From Aphrophora alni (taxonomy: Eukaryota > Arthropoda > Insecta > Hemiptera > Aphrophoridae), in the NCBI GenBank assembly GCA_963513935.1, contig OY740777.1, positions 17,827,271 to 17,891,270 of the forward strand: 64,000 bases of DNA, given 5' to 3'. Positions 53,391 to 64,000 of the stretch are shown here, piece after piece (within the stretch, counting starts at the first letter, position 1; each line of letters begins with the position of its first letter). The position numbers and the translations under genes are program-made. The notes under the pieces were generated by a model. It worked only from the letters and a program-made list of their open reading frames with translations. It was not told where the DNA came from and did no database searches.

Positions 53391-54008
53391 CTACAAACAA
53401 AACTTAACCTTGTCAAATTTGAAAAATCAGCAATAGCTACAATATCTGAAAACTATTGAAAGATCATGATCTTCTTAGCAGATGGTCATCATATATTAAT
53501 ACTTGCAAATGATAATCATTATCTTTTTAATTTTTACATATTTGGACTTACCTATGTGTTCTTTAAGGATTATCTGTATTGTTGTCCCCTGAATCAAAAA
53601 TATCGGTTTTTGGAATGATGTCTGATTATGTTGTCCTTACAGCCCAAAAGTGTGAATCAATTTTATTTAACATTTTATTTAACAATACAATTAAACATTT
53701 TAATATGATCCACACTTTCTAAACATGGTCTTAATGACAATTGTGTGAATAAATTATCTCGATAATATGAACAATAGTTTATTTAACAAATTACATTGAT
53801 AACTTTTAGGAGACAATAAATAAATTCTTTGCTTCTTTAAAAAAACAGCAATTTTATTTAAATTTAATTTGAAATGCATACATTCCATATGTACAATAGA
53901 ATTCGTCATGTTTATGAAGTTAATTTTTTATTTATTAATTTTTCCGCTTATACGTTTTTACTAGCAGGTATTGAAAATACAATAATATTTCAAGTGATAA
54001 ATATACGA

Positions 54009-54080
54009 CCTAGACTGGAAATCGAACCCAGGACCTTTGACTTCACACACCACTGCTCTACCAACTGAGCTATCCTAGTC
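54009..54080 (-). ncRNA. tRNA-like module, left arm
   Basis: Inverted copy of the right-arm module. A-box TAGCTCAGTTGG intact, B-box GGTTCGATTTC with one change. The anticodon region differs from the right copy and also fails to pair. No T run follows it. Confidence 0.55.
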
Positions 54081-54407
54081 GCTTCCCAGCACAGGCCTTA
54101 GACTTCTCACTTGACTTTTTAAGTTTATTGCTATAATTTTGAGTTTCTAAATTAATTACCTCACATATGCTACATTGAAATTAATTTTTACTCATTTTTC
54201 AGCCCTTACGTATGTATTTATTAATCTTAATTTATTAATTTAATACATACATATTATTTATTAATAAATACATACGTAAGGGCTGAAAAATGAGAAAAAT
54301 AATTTCAATGTCGCATATGCGAGGTAATTAATTTAGAAACTCAAAAAAAATTCCAGCAATAAACGTAAAAAGTCAAATAAGAAGTCTACACCCTGTGCTG
54401 GGAAGCG

Positions 54408-54480
54408 ACTAGGATAGCTCAGTTGGTAGAGCAGTGTTGCGTAAAGCCAAAGGTCCTGGGTTCGATTCCCAGTCTAGGTC
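54408..54480 (+). ncRNA. tRNA-like module, right arm
   Basis: A-box TAGCTCAGTTGG (54415-54426) with a GCTC/GAGC D stem, a perfect B-box GGTTCGATTCC (54459-54469) with a CTGGG/CCCAG T stem, and TTTTT at 54486-54490. The acceptor stem has one mismatch and the anticodon stem does not pair, so this is a pol III-type module, not a working tRNA gene. Confidence 0.6.
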
Positions 54481-54521
54481 GTATATTTTTCACTTGGAAT
54501 ATTATTGTATGTTTATGAAGT

Positions 54522-56681
54522 GTTAAATGTTTCATTGACAATATCATTACAATGTGTACAGTTAACCCAAAATGGCCGTGCCATTTTAGTGCATGTACGA
54601 ATAATTTTAAAAATTAACCAAAAAATGATAATTTATCAATATCTAAAGAATTATATATCATTTTTTAAGAAAATGATGCAAAGAAGAAACCTATGATAAA
54701 TGATAATTTTCATAGTGAACTTTTTATGAAATGAGTACAGTGAAACTTCCAAATAATAGACACTGCTCGGGCCACATAAAATATCCGCTATTGAGAAGTG
54801 TCTGGTATCCGAAGAGATGCAGTTATATAGGCTGGCTGATAATGCATGGTAACCCACCAGAATAGCGTATTGTAATGATACTGAACATGTTTAGAAAATT
54901 TACATGTTGAACCTAAATCAAATGTTGATTAACAAAATACAGTGCCATACTACAATGTTTTATTTGTACAGTACATGTACTGTATTTATTTTGTCGCTGA
55001 GAAATTATAATTAGCAGTTAACCTACTATATAATAAAGCACATTACTTTAATGCATATACGGTCAATGAAAGTGAAATAAATTAAACATTGGTATTGTTT
55101 CACGAATGTCTACTTTATTATCAAAGTTTTTATAGTACAACAGGCATAATGGTTTTAATCCCACAAAATATTTAAAAAAATTGTAAATTAAATAATATTA
55201 TTGTAGCTCATGCATCACTGAAGATAGAGATTTTGTCTTTGAAAGACATTTGAATAAATAAATGTACTATTTATGAGAATTTTTATTCAAATTTTATTCT
55301 ATCTATGTTTTATAGTTTAGGTTAAGCGGTGCAAATCACTCAGCAAGTAGTTTCATTTGCTTGAATAGTGAGAATAGCCTATTGTTTTTATGATCTACAG
55401 TTACTTTTGACTAACTGTAGAGATATTTTGTCTTTAAAAAAAGGCTGTTTTATGCAAAACAACTGCTAACTGGCAAAAAAGTTTCTAACTCATTCAAATC
55501 CAAAAGGGTTTCCTTTACTTCTTTCACCATATTCAGTATTCTACATACACTCTTCCTATTTTGTCTTCTACATTTTCCAATTTGTGATTGTTGAAAAATA
55601 AAAAAAAAACCCTCACTAATAATTTATGGACTACCGAGATAATTCTTAGTTACATAATCAGAATCTTAACTACAATAAAATAAATTATAAAATTCCCCAT
55701 TTTCAAAACAATTTCTTATCCTAGAGCATCCAAAAAATTTATTTTTTCCAATTTCTACAGTGTAATTTTCTTTTATATGTCTTATACAGTCTTAAACTTT
55801 CATATAATATTTATCTATGTTGAATGAAGCAAGTTTAAGTTATTCAATGTACTCTGACAGTGTCCATGGTTTAGCCTACTTTTAAGTAATGACCTACAAC
55901 AAACTAGCATTTTTGAATTTTATTGTTTAGCACTTCTCTTAAGCTCATTTATAGTGAGTACGAATGTAGCAATCCCGAGTTATCCTAGCTAAATCTACAT
56001 CTTTCTTTATCTAGTTTTGGGTTACATATCTTTTTTGTCCATCGTTCCTATCTGGTTTCTCTTGATCTGTTCCGACTTAGATGCTATTAGATTATTCAAG
56101 GGTTAGGGTTATTTATTTAGGGTTCTTTTTTAAGATAATGATAGCTGCAATGTTTTTCGCCTTTAAACTACCATAAAATATAATATGTTACTAAGTTCTT
56201 AGGGTTGAGGCAACATTTCATCAAAATCTGTTGAGCTGATTTTAAGAAAATCTAAATTTTGTTTCTATTTTTTGGTGCTAAATAACTTTATGCCTGTTAA
56301 ATTAATAAAAACAGTAGTTAACATAGAGAAAAATGTAATGTCATCAATTGGAATCGATCCTGAGTAACATGTGACAGTTTACTAGTTAGAACTAGGTGAG
56401 ATAAGAACCCTCTGCCCTCTGATGTATGACACTCCTCTCTAAATTTTGTTTTGACTTTATGAAAAATTGACTAACTACAAAAATTAAAAAATACCTCGAG
56501 ATACAGCAAAAATACGTCTACCTACCAATTTTAATTTAAATTGGTCCATTCTTTTAGGCCGTATTGCATTTCATAGATAACATCCTTCCAAAAACTTCGT
56601 TAACACAGTATACGAAGTATAGTAATTGCAAAAATATTCGACCACCTTTTTAAGACTAATCTTTACATTTTATGGTTTCAG
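54522..56681. other. Intergenic sequence
   Basis: A CAGTGAAACTTCC... stretch at about 54739-54830 resembles a solo Tigger-type end. Nothing else recognised in these 2.1 kb. Confidence 0.45.
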
Positions 56682-56739
56682 GAAACTGAAAAAAGTAATT
56701 TTCGATATGCCGCCCGTCCATCGTCGTTACCGTTTGAAT
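56682..56739 (+). CDS. Orphan exon-like segment (alternative 3' exon?)
   Basis: A 58-nt stretch, clearly more GC-rich than its surroundings, is bounded by a good acceptor (ATGGTTTCAG) and a near-perfect donor (GTAAGTATA). Joined in phase 0 to exon 16 it reads ETEKSNFRYAARPSSLPFE; a second frame is also open, the third has a stop. It could be an alternative downstream exon of the kinase gene or an exon of an unseen gene. No family is recognised. Confidence 0.3.
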
Positions 56740-58595
56740 GTAAGTATATACTAGCCAAAAAATTAAGATAAGAATATGAAATTAGAAAAGGGATTAGTAA
56801 TAGATTCTATTGAAATTTAGAAAAATTTAACTGAAAATATAAAAATGGTGCTATTTTAAACAGTTTTTTGTTCATACTTTTAACACACAAAAGTAGATAA
56901 AAATTTGTAGATTTCAATTCTTTATGTAACTGTACAAAAATGACAAATAGCTAAGTCATTGTCAAAAATGTAATTTTGAACTTTGTAAGCATGGGACACT
57001 TTCCAACCAGTAATTAATAAAACATTATTTAATATCAATAATAAAAAATGAACTAATAATAGAAATAATAAGCATTGTATAATAATAAGTAATTATAAAG
57101 TGTATTTGAACAATCTTCGAATCAAAAATAATAGTAACCTAATGATTACAAACAAACAGTTTTAAAACTATACAAGTGAAAACGTCATTTCAAATTGTGC
57201 GTGTCAAATATCACAAATATTGCAAAAGCCTTGCTAGCTGGAAATAAATCCCCGGCGAGATTTCCCATGATTCTCAGCAAGCAGCGTCTTCTAGAAGCGT
57301 GGCTTTAGTTAGTCTTGGTCAGGAGTCAGAATGGAACAGTCATGTTATAAGATGGCTGAACAGACTCAAATATCACGACAAAATGGTGGATGTTAAGTAA
57401 TTGTGATTTGAAGGAAACTAACACAACATGGACTGGTATTTCGTGAGTAAAGTGAGAAATAAAGTTTGAGTAATCATTAGGAGACAGAACTTAGTGAAAA
57501 AGACATATAAAACTTTTATTCAGATTTTAACATGTTAACATGTATACTATCACAGGATAGAATTTAGATTGAATGTTCATTTAAATATATATTTAATAAT
57601 GTTCCTGTTTGTCTATATAATAAAAGGGAGATTTCTTGTTCTTCTAAAAATGTCTGGCTAAATCATTGTATTTTCCATTGCCACGTTATAGAAATAGCTG
57701 CTAAGTACGACTAAGAATAAAAACCCTGCCTTTAGGTAAAATAAAAAATAGTTTTGTAAGAACGCAGACTTGCAAACTAAAGTAACTTGATTTTTGACTA
57801 AAAGCTCTTAAAGCTCAAACTGAATTAATTAATTGATATTGATAATAAGAATTGAATAGGTAAATTCACAAATAAACCTAACACCACTTACAAATGACGC
57901 CCGAACATAGGGTTAGCTCTTAAAGCATAAGTAAACTTAACTCCACTTACAACTTTAACAACCCAAGAAAATGATATATTCGTATAGTTACAACAATCGG
58001 CATAGTGAGCCACTAATATGAGCATAGTGAATGGAGGCCACTTCATATATGTACAGCTTCAAGGCCTGCTAAGTCCGAGATGCTGACATGAATGAACCGA
58101 ATGGAGAGTTTTTATTGACACACATATACGAGACCCCCAAGGCCTAGCCAATATCAAGAAAGTAGAAAAACAAATTTATTCTATTGGATTAGACCCTTTG
58201 ACAATTTAACAGGTCCAAGAAACCAACTTTTGTATTACATTTAGAGGATTTGCTTGTATTAGATTATATAATAGGGCTGGGTAAGTACAATGATGTCAAA
58301 AATAACCTTGTTTTTTTTACCCATCACTAAACTTTCTCTATCCTATAGAAAAATTAAATTGTAAATATTTTCAATTGTACAAGGTAAAAAGCAATGTTGC
58401 AAAAATTATTAAATTTTATTTTTAAATGATATTTTGTACAATTTAATTGGAATAACACACTAATAGTTAATATTTTTAACAAGGTTAAAAACTAGTTATA
58501 ATTTAATGGAACATAGTTTATAATTGAAAAATTAACCTAAAACTAGTAATACTCTTAAAATTAAACGTTTTTAAACATGTATATAAAATTATATA
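56740..58595. other. Intergenic sequence
   Basis: A GC-richer patch at 57200-57420 contains a TTCTAGAA palindrome and a short ATG frame (21 codons); function unknown. The rest is AT-rich. Confidence 0.4.
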
Positions 58596-59777
58596 AGGTA
58601 CATCCAGAAAGTAAGTTGTGTTTGTATTTCTTGTCATGGCAGCACTGCAATCTCAGATCGGCACATGCGCGGTAGTTGCTTTCAGTCGAGGAAATGACAC
58701 CATAAGTTGTTACACTTTTTAGTACTTGTTTAGAATGGCGATATTGATTGAAAATCCTACCACTTGTGAGATTAGATCTGTAATTCATTTACTGAATGCG
58801 AAGAACACTAAACCAGTTGACATTCATCGACAGATCTCCCAGGATTGTGACCAAATGCACGATGACAAACGAAGTGGGTGTCCTACTTTGGTTAGTGATG
58901 AATTGGTTCGTGGAGTACAAGAAAAAATTAAGGAAAACAGCAAGTTTACAAGTTCTGCTCTTTTTTGGAATTTCCGCAAATTTCAAGATCACTTCTGCTT
59001 TTCAAAAACTGTTTTTCAAAAACTTTTTGTTCGTTGTGTGCCAAAAACTCTTACAGAGTGATACAAAAAAACAGCGTCAGGGCACTTGACATGTTTTGAC
59101 AAAGACAGTGATGACTTTCTGAGCCAGATTAATGATGGAGGATGAGACTTGGGTTGCTCATGAAACTCCTGAATCAAAAAGACAATGAATGGAATGGAGG
59201 CACAGTTTTTCACCAACAAAGACAGACAAGCAAATCTTGACAACTCGGAAAATCATGTGCACAGTTATTTAGAACAGACACGGCATTTTACCGGTAAATT
59301 TTTTATCGCAAGGTGTAACAATCAATGCAAATGTTTACTGTGAAATACTTAGGAAACTGGGTTGCGCAATACAGAATAAGTGCCGAGGAATGCTCACAAA
59401 CGGTATTGTTTTGATTCATGACAATGCCTAAGCTGGTGTAGTGAATGTAACATGACAACTCATACAGGACTTTGGCTGGGACCCATTTTACCACCCTCTG
59501 TACAGCCCTGACTTCGTTCCTTGGTGATCAAAACTTCAACAATAATGATGAGCTTAAAGAATATATTACCACATGGTTGACTATACAGGGAGCAACCTTT
59601 TGAAGAAGACATTCAAACAAACTTGTGCCATGCAATGACAAGTGCTTACAAAATGGTGGGAGCTATGTAGCAAAATAGTTTAAGGTGTGTAGATTTTGTG
59701 CAATAAATAGTTTTTCTGTGTCTGTATTAGTTTTTGTTTTTATTATCAAATGGAACTTACTTTCTGGACGTACCTCA
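58596..59777 (+). mobile_element. Mariner element, full length but decayed
   Basis: TIRs AGGTACATCCAGAAAGTAAG (left) and its near-complement (right, ending GGACGTACCT) are flanked by TATA-type TA sites. The transposase reads MAILIENPTTCEIRSVIHLL, RSGCPTLVSDELVRGVQEKI, LFVRCVPKTLTE-stop, then degraded DETWV-like and HETPESK blocks. A deletion removes the region after IHRQI. Inactive. Confidence 0.88.
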
Positions 59778-62677
59778 TATATAAGAATTATCATTAAAGT
59801 TTACTAATGAATATATATGCTACAGTTTTGTAAAATTTTACATGCGGGCGAATAATATAATAATTACAAAGACACATATTTCACAGAAATATAAAGTAAC
59901 ATTTATTTATAGATTTTATGAATAATATATTTAAAAAAGATGATAACAAACAACTTGCAATAAATGTTAATGTAACAAATATATATAACTAATGTTTAGT
60001 TTTCATTGGACAAGAATTGATATCTATTGTGTCTCCCAATAATACTTAATGAAAACACTTAAAATAACTGAGTATAAATTAATCTAATAAACACACCGAT
60101 ATAGTGAGTAGTGCTTATGATTTCATTGTTATTAGTTGTATTATTGGCAGAAGCTATGGATATCGATTTCAAGTTAATCCTGTTCATCTCCTTATTCAAT
60201 GAAAATTAAAATATAATTTCATAACCTAAATATATTTAACTAAAATAAAAATTTAAAAAAAATATACTATATTATTTAATAAAAACGTATCTTTTGGTTG
60301 CATTTAATAATGTTATTTATCCACAATAGCAGCTTTTCAAGAGATACAATTTTATCACCCTGTGCTATTTAAGGTTATTAAGTTATTATTCATTAAGTTG
60401 CATGAATAAAAAAAAAAAATACTTGCTATACAGCAAAGTAGGATAGATATTCCCTTTTTTTGGAGATCCTTTTGTTTTGCTAATATTGGTTTTAATATAT
60501 AATTGCTTCCAAAAAATGAGTATAGGGTTCATGAAATAAGAATCTATCAAAAAACCATGTTGAAGGTTACGATTTAAAATTTGCCAACTGATATTTTAAT
60601 ATCCAACTTAAAAATTCATTGTTGCCATTTTATGATTTTGAAAACAAATATTCATTCTATTATAGTTATGGTGACCATATTATCCAATTTGAAATCCGGG
60701 ACATTACATGACGGGTTCCAAAAGGCTTCGTAGAAATCACTCATGGCTGTACCCTATATAGTACCATATTCATATTAGAGATTTGTCTTAAATATAACAC
60801 AAGTACATTTTCAGTAAAATTTCAAATACATTTTTACATAAATTAATAGATAGAAAATACAATTATTAATATGTGACACAATTAATTGGTTTAAACAGTT
60901 TAAGATGCTGATGTTGATGGTTTACTCCATCAGTTGTATGTGTCGGTAGAAGAACTATCAAGAGAGCTTCGACACAGTTTATGGTCATTGATATTTTTCT
61001 GAAAGCTAAAAGTTGTTAATGATAGAGAATGCATTGGTTCCTGAAAGGGATAGTACGAAATCGCACATTTTATTATATTTGGAATAATTATCTTTTGTGT
61101 ACTTAAATTCTTGAAAAGGGATAACCATCTCTGTTCTGTCGTTAATTTAAGCTTAGCTCACTCAGTAAAGTGATATTAGTAAGGTATGATTTCACTACAC
61201 ACAGGTCATTGAAGATGTCATAAAGTGTTGGCTGGCAAAAACGTTTTCAAACAATGACCAGCTTTTCCCCCTCCAAATTCTCCCACTTGGGTTAATTCCC
61301 TCAAATTAGCCCACAATAGTTGTTGTAGGCTCTCTATGTGTTAGCTTTCCAAAGATCTAAGTAAGTAATGCAGTTTTCTTAAAATATTGTTGCTGGCTGT
61401 TTCAATAAGTCACATCACGTATAAGATTTTTTTTCCCCACTTCCAAGTTTTTTTAGAAGTGAAAATACTCATTTGCAGTTTCATCCGCAACCACTTGTTT
61501 CCAATTATTTTGGCAATTTCGTGAAAAGTATCTGCAACATTGTGTAAAAATCACAACCATAATTCCTCGTTTGGGTCATTAAAAAAGTTTTTAAATACTG
61601 CATGGGATTTTCCGTTGATCTAAAGTAGCATCTTTAACATCATCTTGTGGTTCCATCATTTGAAGCAGCATGTGTTAGAATATGAAAGAATCTGTTTATA
61701 TTCTATACCAACAAACTCGTATCATATTATGTGTTATCACTATATTTTAAACGAAACTATTTACTATTTATTATTATTTGCCATAATTTGAGCAATGACT
61801 GTTTGCGTCATTTAATCACAATAATTTATTACTTAAAATGAACTATGTATAGTTTCATTACATTATCTGGGATTTTTTAGGAAGATTCCAGGACACCGAA
61901 ACACATTTCCTGAATCAGAGACGTATGGTTGCCGTAATAATAGTTCACACCTTTACAATCTTAAAATTAATTGTGTTAATTAATACAGCGAACACTATCG
62001 GACCATTAAGGTCAAATAAAAATATTAATAAAACTTGAACTACATAAAATGTATAAAGTACTTGGACTCAGAAAAGTCAAAATTAAACTTGGAGATTGTA
62101 TCATAGTAGAAAGCATAGATTTTCAATATCTTCTAACTATATGGTATTAAAAAATGATGATTTAAATTTTATAATTATCCATCTTGACGGCAATAACTGT
62201 ACTAAAGTAATATTTAGCACACAAAATGACTAAAAACAGTTATTCTCATTAAAAAAAACTTTTTTTTCTCCTCTAAAATGAATATTTTTTCAATCAATTG
62301 TGATCAATCTATTTCGATTGGTTGACCCAAAATTCTCACTATGTGTTGCGTCACTGGAAATCTTAACGCACATCATAGAAGACTAGCTGAAAATCTCCAA
62401 AACCTATAAAATGATCACTCATATCTTGAAATACCTGGTTCAAAATATAGTTTATTACAATATGAGTCATATGTAAAAATGAGCCATTGTCTAGGGACAA
62501 TCAAAGCTTGATTTGATCTAAGAAAACTCACATATACACTATATCAACAAATAGTGGAAAACTTCTCCCATGAATACTTTAATTTCTATATTATAAATTT
62601 ACTAATATAATAGGAAGGATTAGGAGTAGATTTTAAATAGCACAAGGATTTTAAAAACATGAAGCTGTTTAAACACT
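59778..62677. other. Intergenic sequence with possible old hAT relic
   Basis: The minus strand at about 61150-61620 gives weak hAT-like fragments (ELWL.FLHN...TFHEIAKII, FNDLCVVKSYLTNITLLSEL). TATGGTGACCATA near 60668 and TATGGTTGCCGTA near 61924 might be its ends. Not certain. Confidence 0.35.
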
Positions 62678-62685
62678 GTCTAATC

Positions 62686-62956
62686 CATGGGTGTCATCAC
62701 CAGTCCATTATTGGGGGGGACATATGCCGGGGGTCTGGGGTATGGAAATTTTTAAAAATTAAACTTCTCAAAACATTGTTTTTATGCATTTATTTATGCG
62801 TTTGTAACAGAAATGTAATGTTAAAAACCTAGTAAAGACAAAGCCCGATGTTTACCTTTTAAAGTTTTAAGTAAATCATTCGTTTTTAGCAAAAATATTT
62901 TTACATCTCAAATATTGGGGGGGGGACGCGTCCCCCCCACGGCGATGACGCCCATG
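62686..62956. mobile_element. 271-bp hAT-type MITE with 8-bp target duplication
   Basis: Termini CATGGGTGTCATCACC and GGCGATGACGCCCATG are inverted repeats, and GTCTAATC flanks both (62678-62685 and 62957-62964). G and C runs (GGGGGGGG, CCCCCCC) lie just inside both ends. Confidence 0.88.
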
Positions 62957-63055
62957 GTCTAATCTCAGTGTCATATAAAATCTGACTAAACTAAAGAATA
63001 TAAATATCAGTAAAAGAAAAAGAATATATTATACTGAACAATAAGAAAATTTTTC

Positions 63056-63169
63056 TTATAAATTCTTGAGGATTACACGAGGTTTCCTTTTCTTTGCAGG
63101 TACAACTTCATTCTTAACCTCCATTTCTGTTTTCACTTCTATTTTTATCGGAGCTTCAATAGGTACAAC
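63056..63169 (-). CDS. Terminal coding exon of an unidentified minus-strand gene
   Basis: On the minus strand an acceptor (CTGTTTTAG) precedes 63169. The frame starting there stays open for 37 codons and ends with TAA at 63058-63056; both other frames stop within eight codons. The peptide alternates Val/Lys/Glu/Pro (VVPIEAPIKIEVKTEMEV...) and ends with a basic, nuclear-localisation-like PAKKRKPRVILKNL. A minus-strand AATAAA (TTTATT on plus) lies near 62790. This is the 3' end of a gene convergent with the kinase gene. Its product is not recognised, but the charged tail suggests a nuclear or chromatin protein. Upstream exons were not found in the remaining 830 bp. Confidence 0.6.
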   Translation of the reverse strand, partial: VVPIEAPIKIEVKTEMEVKNEVVPAKKRKPRVILKNL

Positions 63170-63689
63170 CTAAAACAGTATACATATTTTATGAAGAATA
63201 TATATTTTATACTTCTTTTTTAAATTGTAGATCTAATAGTCATTAAACATTTAATTAGTAGCTACTGTTTTTCACAAATGAGTAACATGAAAAATGATGT
63301 TAACAATTTATGTAGTCACCACCTGACTTTACAATTAATTACTTATTTTAGCCTTTTAACGAATAAAGCTAAATATCACTAAAGGAGTACTGCTGATCCA
63401 GATCATTTCATGTATAATTTTTTTTTAATACGATTTCACAGTTTTTTAATAATTGGGAGTGGTAAAATATATTTATATAATTTTGGGAAATGTTGTGGTA
63501 GGAAAGTAGGGTTAGGAGGGAAAAGCTGAAGTGGGAATGGCATCTTGCTCTCAATATTTCACCAAAACTCATGTGTTTGAAATACACCATAGAAAAAAAT
63601 GGCTTATCAGAGAAATCTTTGAAATGTATTATGTATCGAAAGAAGAAACTAGTACTGCTTTTATCAGCATAAAGAAATAAGCAACATCC

Positions 63690-63855
63690 GCTGAGTCTCA
63701 CAGCGCAGCACTTCCCACGACCGATCAAGATACCTACCGGAGAGAAAAGGAAACTACAAAGAAGATGTTTTGTCTGTGCAAACACATAAACAAAACAAAC
63801 AAATTGGAAAAAACAGTAGATTTGAGTGTTGTGAATGTAACATTGGACTTATAAA
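63690..63855 (+). pseudogene. piggyBac transposase C-terminal remnant
   Basis: Plus strand LTAQHFPRPIKIPTGEKRK, QRRCFVCANT, then after a frameshift GKNSRFECCECNIGL. RHFP...PPT..K...RRC.VC......R..C..C...LC is the Cys-rich zinc-binding end of piggyBac-type transposases. No upstream catalytic domain is readable. Confidence 0.7.
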
Positions 63856-64000
63856 GTTGTATAACAGCCTAATATAATGTTTAAAAAGTTTCAGTTACAC
63901 CACTTCTTATGAACGCCTAGTTTATTTTAGTATTTATTAATTTAGTAAACTTCTCAGATGTTTTTAAAGGTATTATAAGTAATATGGGGGGGGGGATACT

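Larger units (their letters stand above)
53921..54508 (-). mobile_element. Palindrome retro-unit F with paired tRNA-like modules (588 bp, 13-bp target duplication)
   Basis: ATGTTTATGAAGT is at 53908-53920 and 54509-54521. A 57-bp tail lies on the left only (53921-53977), then two arms of about 240 bp (53978-54215 and about 54258-54508) meet at a short AT-rich centre. Each arm contains a tRNA-like module near its outer end, pointing outward. Downstream of the kinase gene. Confidence 0.9.

Noticed and set aside
54408..54480. Functional tRNA gene
   Set aside because: D and T arms fold, but the acceptor stem has a mismatch, the anticodon stem does not pair, and the inverted partner has a different anticodon region.
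57200..57420. Promoter or first exon with heat-shock-like TTCTAGAA palindrome
   Set aside because: Only a single short palindrome and a 21-codon frame; no core promoter or splice evidence strong enough to annotate.
63408..63785. 125-codon minus-strand open frame
   Set aside because: It overlaps the plus-strand piggyBac C-terminal remnant, and its own sequence (long Phe/Ser/Leu runs) matches nothing recognisable.
1..64000. CRISPR array, operon or prokaryotic features
   Set aside because: Spliced kinase gene, polyadenylation signals and animal transposons show a eukaryotic nuclear sequence; no regularly spaced direct repeats were seen.

Overview
This is a stretch of an AT-rich (roughly 70% A+T by eye) animal nuclear genome, almost certainly an insect. 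It contains a single-copy gene split by long introns, mariner/Tc1, hAT, Tigger/pogo and piggyBac relics, LINEs with RNase H domains, Penelope-like elements (PLEs), and a short CCTAA run of the insect telomere type. The species cannot be named from this window.

The backbone is one plus-strand gene for a NEK9/NEK8-class NIMA-related kinase (a protein kinase domain followed by an RCC1 beta-propeller; Drosophila niki is the related fly gene). I placed 17 coding exons between 762 and 53371, including an 18-nt micro-exon at 13854-13871. All splice phases agree and the exons sum to 2340 nt, that is 779 codons plus stop. The start codon is missing; its exon is probably left of the window. About 50 kb of introns hold most of the transposon load. 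The terminal coding exon of an unidentified minus-strand gene lies at 63056-63169, convergent with the kinase gene.

Layout: 1-761 mariner relic and 5' flank; 762-8009 N-lobe and catalytic exons; 8010-11966 mariner, LINE and DNA-transposon fragments; 11967-20671 end of the kinase domain, micro-exon, then a dense Penelope region (13.9-19.3 kb) and an old LINE; 20672-33393 RCC1 exons with a Tigger element inside a LINE (24.8-27.2 kb); 33394-38728 a LINE with an open 818-codon frame next to a long palindrome; 38729-45078 last RCC1 exons with Tigger-like and Tc1-like relics; 45079-53266 a complete hAT copy with 8-bp target duplications, a Tc1 relic and a decayed IS630/Tc1-type transposon; 53267-53371 last exon; 53372-64000 an inverted tRNA-like palindrome, a mariner, a hAT-type MITE, the minus-strand exon and a piggyBac C-terminal fragment.

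The most unusual signal is a set of at least six small insertions built alike: a long palindrome, then a one-sided unique tail of about 40-60 bp, all flanked by 11-13 bp target-site duplications. Four of them carry, or have lost, a core of a short hairpin followed directly by GAAAC. That core resembles hammerhead-ribozyme motifs known from Penelope-like elements, and two of the units sit inside a Penelope-like element here. One member instead carries two outward-pointing tRNA-like pol III promoter modules. They look like non-autonomous, target-primed 'palindrome retro-units' of several sequence families sharing one design.
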